64,000 bases of DNA from Branchiostoma floridae (taxonomy: Eukaryota > Chordata > Leptocardii > Amphioxiformes > Branchiostomatidae). Position 1 is the stretch's first letter. The number at the start of each line of letters is the position of its first letter. Of the stretch, positions 60,186-64,000 are shown piece by piece. The stretch covers positions 16,860,088 through 16,924,087 of the forward strand of contig NC_049988.1 of NCBI RefSeq assembly GCF_000003815.2. The letters are read 5' to 3'. The position numbers and the translations under genes were made by a program. The notes under the pieces were generated by a model. The model was not told the DNA's origin. It saw nothing but the letters and a program-made list of their open reading frames with translations, and did not search any database.

Positions 60186-61673
60186 TTAAATGACCCCGTC
60201 TCCCCTCAGCCGTTTGAACAGGCGTTCGATTGCGTGCTCAGCTGCCCCCTGGTGACTCTGGCGTTGACCGGAGTTTTCGGACGTGCCGCTGGCTTTGTCC
60301 AGAGCTTCGCAGTAGAACATCATCTGAAACAGGTTCAGCTGGAAGTGCTTGTTGGTGTCGTAGCAAATCCATCTGCCCATTATTTGAACCTGTGGAAACG
60401 AACGGTGGGAAACTGTTAGACAATCCACCCCCTTCTTATGACAGAAACACACAGAAAGCATTTCCTTCTGTACATGTGTGGCACTGTTAAAATGAGCTAT
60501 GCTCGAGCGCAGTGCCAGTTTGTCTTTGCTTGCACTGTCTTAAAGTAAAAAGAAGAAGAAACAACACGCAATAGACTACATAAAAAGAAGAACATTTTTC
60601 CGTGAACTAACAAACATGCTGAAGGTACTTGAAAGCCGACTTCAATGATATAAGAATATATCAAATAATAATGGACTATACTACCACGTAACCATCGTGA
60701 AATACCACTAGTAGTATATGTTGTGTTGCTTAAAAATTTCCGAACAGGATTTTGCACATATACTAACCTGGCCACCATCGCCGTAGCTGATAGAGCGGAC
60801 TTTCTGTCTTATTTCTGCATCAGTCGGACTGGTATAGGCTGCTGGTGCCGCTGCCTCCGATTGGCTGTTGGCAGGGCTATCTGCATATTCTAAAGATAAA
60901 TTTTCATTGGTTAGTATACGCGTGTTTAAGAGTGTGTTGTGAAAGTTATGATCCTCGTGTATAATTATAATGGAATGAATACAAGAAGTATTCTTCTATT
61001 AGTGGCCTCAGGTTATAAATAGAAAATATTGGCGCAGTACCTATCTAACAAAGAATTGTACATTTGTATCATACCCATATAGGGTAGCCTCCATAGCAAG
61101 CTTCTTGGGCTTTTTTTCCTTATGGTACACTTTTGCTGGCCAGTTAAGTTTTACTGGGTCGTAAGGGCCGGTAGCACAAGCAACGCAGTACAAAAAAGAA
61201 ATGGCAGGCAAAAATGTATTATGGCCCCCAAGGAACGAAAAAAAAGGCACAGGGAGCCTGCTTAGAGGCTACATATGGGCATCAAATCATGTCTGTACTT
61301 TGTAGATTAAGCCAAGAGAAAGCGAAGATAATTGTCTCGTTCTGTGGTTTGATTGCATGCCTTCGTGTGTGATTTTTAACACATTTAACTTACCTTGTCC
61401 TTTCCGCTCCTTTGCCGCAATTCTCTCCGCCTCCTCTGCGTACTCCGTCCGTCCGATCTTCCTCATGAGCTCGGCTAACAGTGACAGGTCTCCTGGCTTC
61501 ATTTTACCGTCATTCTGCAGTTTGTTGAATATCTGGTGAGGGTTCGCGTGCTGAATCCGACCCGACGGCAGAAGTTTGCGACCTCCGACATAATTCCGGA
61601 GGTCCCTGACTTCATCGTCTTCAAGGTTTTGAGAGATTTCGAGAAAAAGATCGTGTCGAGAAGGCTCAGACAT
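60186..61673 (-). CDS. Gene C: DED - linker - shared C-terminal module
   Basis: Three exons in phase: 61673-61394, 60889-60768, 60389-60186 (TAA), 201 residues. Residues 1-90 are a death-effector-type domain (RHDLFLEISQNLEDDEVRDL, MKPGDLSLLAELMRKIGR), closely related to gene B's. A short Ser/Ala/Pro linker (94-117) leads to the shared module at 118-201, the same length as in gene B and ending in the same FKRLRGDGVI. It lacks the OTU and GT parts. It may act as a regulator or decoy of gene B, or an adaptor, in the way short DED proteins regulate caspase-8 complexes (analogy only). An upstream in-frame ATG at 61715 would add a basic KKKK stretch; 61673 is preferred by alignment to gene B. Confidence 0.87.
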
Positions 61674-61756
61674 TTTTTTCTTCTTGCCAGTGAAACGTCT
61701 GGAAAGCCCCGACAAAGAGAAAAGCTCCAGGTGAAAAGTCCCGGTGACATCATTCT

Positions 61757-61766
61757 GGATTTCCCC
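61757..61766. promoter_or_regulatory. kappaB-like site upstream of gene C
   Basis: GGATTTCCCC (reverse GGGGAAATCC), 84 bp upstream of the start codon, a plausible Rel-type half-palindrome. Weaker than the sites of A and B. Confidence 0.4.
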
Positions 61767-62038
61767 CGTTGGAGCATTCTACTTGCAATATAGGGGTGTG
61801 TCTTTAGCAATACTTATCCAAAAAAAATCGCCAGTTTCCCTCAAAAATATGCCGTCCAGACTGAAATAGTTGTAAAAGGTCAGTGCTTACGATCTCCTAG
61901 TGTTCTGAGCCACCTTATTCCCCTTTTTGGTACTTAAATTCATGTATTTTCTTTCGCAAAAACTTTTCTGTTCTTTCACTTTCTATCCACCTGTCGTACA
62001 CACTCCCGACATGCCTCAGTATCATGACGTAATCCAAG

Positions 62039-64000
62039 ATGGCGGCGCCCATGCGGATTGGTGCCCTTCTAGGAAAGGTGCTTATATTTTCATCAATTTA
62101 CACAGGAAACAGTAGTTTATAAAGTAATACATCTATTCCGATGAAAGCATAAGGGTTTGGTGGGTGTACCGGAAATGTTTCAGGTGCGGGGCCAGGGTGG
62201 GGAGTAAAGATCTGACCTGGTTTCAAAATCAGTAAAAAGCGACAACAAATTTAACGATACAAAGTGTGGGGTAAAAAACATTACAACAGCACGTCTCTAC
62301 AATATTGGACAAGAAGTATCATATTATTTGTAATTCAATGGACCAAGCCCATAGATATTCACAGTGCAAATTGATTAAAATTAGCTATACAGTATTGCCC
62401 AAATTACACTGTACCAGATTCACGTGTAACGTTACCAATTGGTTTAGTAGGTCTAGGGGGAGGGGTTGCATCCTTGTCCTAGGGGCCTTCACATATACAA
62501 ACAATTCATGTTGCTGCACATGTGTACTCAGAACTGTGAATGTTCATAAGAATCGTATACTAGTACACTGGTAATTTTCATCGATGAAGGTTAGACATCC
62601 AGGTAATAAGATATGCCAAAAAACAGTTACTCAAGCAACTGGATATGATTAATATTTTGGAAACGGTCAGACTTTTAAACTAGAATCCACCAGTTTTCGT
62701 CAGTAAAACTGATAATTTTCATTCTTCCTTCACTGTTGTTGTTCCTGTACAGTATGTGCTGAGACCAGGGATGACCAGACCATGTGCAGCCCTCACCACA
62801 GATGCAGGGGGGAGTAAGGCCACCACTGCCCCACCCCAGGGGGCCAAGGCACCCCCACCCCCTCCCCCAAAGGCAGCAGGTAACCTTTCCATGATGGCTA
62901 CAATTTTGTCAAAACTGTGACCACTACATACTACAGCCCAAAGCTAACATGGCTGGACTTCTTGGCTGCAACATGCTGACTTTGATATGCTTATACATAG
63001 ATTTGTTACTATGCTGAAACTTTGTGCAAGGAAAAAGGGTATTCTGTATATTACTAGCTGCATTTAAGCTTGCAGTCTAATTAAAGCATTGTGAGGTGAT
63101 TTCAACCAAGACAGCCAAGTGCTGATGTACATTTAGTATAGTTTTTGGAGTTTTTTGTGTCTTAACAATGATAACATGTATTTAACCACTAGTGTGAGGT
63201 ATGTATCGGATATATTTCTGAAGGAAGGACAGGGTGTATTGTTACACATAGAACAAGAATCGTACATGTATCATAACCATTGCAGTTGCAAGTGCATACA
63301 TTTTGTAGTACTTGTACTTACATCTAATGACTCAAGGACTTTATCAGTAATCTGCAGTTTTCTATTACATTTGGGCATAACACCTTTATAACATTGAATC
63401 ATCCTGTCATCATCATGGATTGTAATACCTTGTTCTTTGGTGGAAAAATGGCTCTGTACATCAATTATTATCACTTTTTCCCTGTATAATGCCACCATTC
63501 TTGATCATACATGTAACACCACTGCATCCCTCACTTCAGCTAACCCTACCCATTTTCACTATCCCCACAACCCCAATGCCTTACCAAACTGTTGCAACAA
63601 CCACACCCATTCCCTCGAACTATAACCAGTCCCGAACACTGATTATTTTTACAGGTTTTTAAATCAGCTGCTGATTTTCCACAATTTTGTTGCCTCATTG
63701 AAAACTTCAGTCTTCTTTAGACTATTTTAGTGGTTCCAGGGCCGTTATATCTTACTGTCCTCTTTTAGGCTGACCAATTGGAGAATAAATGACCAAAAAT
63801 TCATCAAGAAAACATTTTTGTGATTTTTGCCCTTGTCTTTTTCTTTTTAGATCCAGTGCCTAATAAGGCAAATGATGGCAAGAGAGAAAGCAGACTGAAG
63901 TCTAAAAATGAGGCAACAACAACAGCAGGGACACCTACTAGTAATCATGTAGCCAGCCAGTGGACTGTGTCAGTCCTAAAACAACTTCTCAAACAAAAAG
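62039..64000 (+). CDS. 5' part of a gene with a mitochondrial-type N-terminus (partial)
   Basis: ATG at 62039 (MAAPMRIGALLGK, exon to 62077), exon 62753-62813 (YVLRPGMTRPCAALTTDAGG), exon 63851 to beyond 64000 (PVPNKANDGKRESRLKSKNE...). These phases agree if the donor GGA|GTAAGG at 62813 is used. The later donor at 62880 would shift the next exon into an early stop unless the sequence has an indel there. The basic, Ala/Leu-rich, acid-poor start suggests a mitochondrial presequence. Composition is reminiscent of small accessory subunits such as NDUFV3, but I cannot confirm that. Divergent from gene C with 365 bp between start codons. It continues past the window. Confidence 0.5.

Noticed and set aside
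62753-62880. A longer second exon for the 62039 gene using the donor at 62881, encoding a Pro-rich APPPPPPKAA-like stretch
   Set aside because: Its phase leads to a stop at the start of the next exon. The earlier donor at 62813 keeps the frame. An indel in the C/G runs could still make the longer form correct.

Overview
This is a eukaryotic, intron-rich nuclear contig with two assembly gaps (593 N at 21863-22455 and 100 N at 51757-51856). GT-AG introns, a cullin-2 of near-vertebrate length, a kringle protein, an expanded set of death-fold genes and very many small inverted-repeat transposons suggest an invertebrate deuterostome, most probably amphioxus (Branchiostoma). The species is an inference. 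Gene models were built by joining exons by hand where reading frame, splice sites and family resemblance agree.

Layout. 29-650 (+): a small two-exon coding unit that I do not recognise. 4989-11405 (+): a nine-exon, four-pass membrane protein with a long disordered tail. 11406-21548: intergenic and dense in DNA transposons. 21549-36339 (-): a complete 20-coding-exon CUL2 gene (743 aa), whose introns carry several partial copies of its own exons and a 94-bp tandem array built on one of its own exon/intron junctions. 36340-38610: head-to-head promoter region. 38611-43637 (+): a type II membrane protein with a repetitive coiled coil and a terminal kringle; its last intron holds a 5'-truncated LINE with a clear 16-bp target duplication. 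43613-46480: minisatellites and repeats.

46483-61673 (-) is the most unusual part. It is a tandem cluster of three death-fold genes: (A) Death domain + charged coiled coil + C-terminal module; (B) DED + OTU deubiquitinase + GT-B glycosyltransferase + C-terminal module; (C) DED + C-terminal module. All three end in the same roughly 84-residue module that I cannot name, with the same internal phase-0 intron. All three have a kappaB-like site 40-85 bp upstream of the start codon, and two of these lie in an identical 19-bp block. This looks like a lineage-specific innate-immune or cell-death signalling set under Rel/NF-kappaB control. 62039-64000 (+): the first exons of a divergently transcribed gene with a mitochondrial-type N-terminus, cut by the window edge.

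How the parts relate: CUL2 is a housekeeping ubiquitin-ligase scaffold. The A/B/C cluster couples death-fold adaptors with a deubiquitinase and a glycosyltransferase, so ubiquitin editing and glycosylation may be recruited to a death-fold complex. No functional link between CUL2 and the cluster is visible. Exon-end amplification recurs in CUL2, in the kringle gene and in gene A, and is a second theme of the window.
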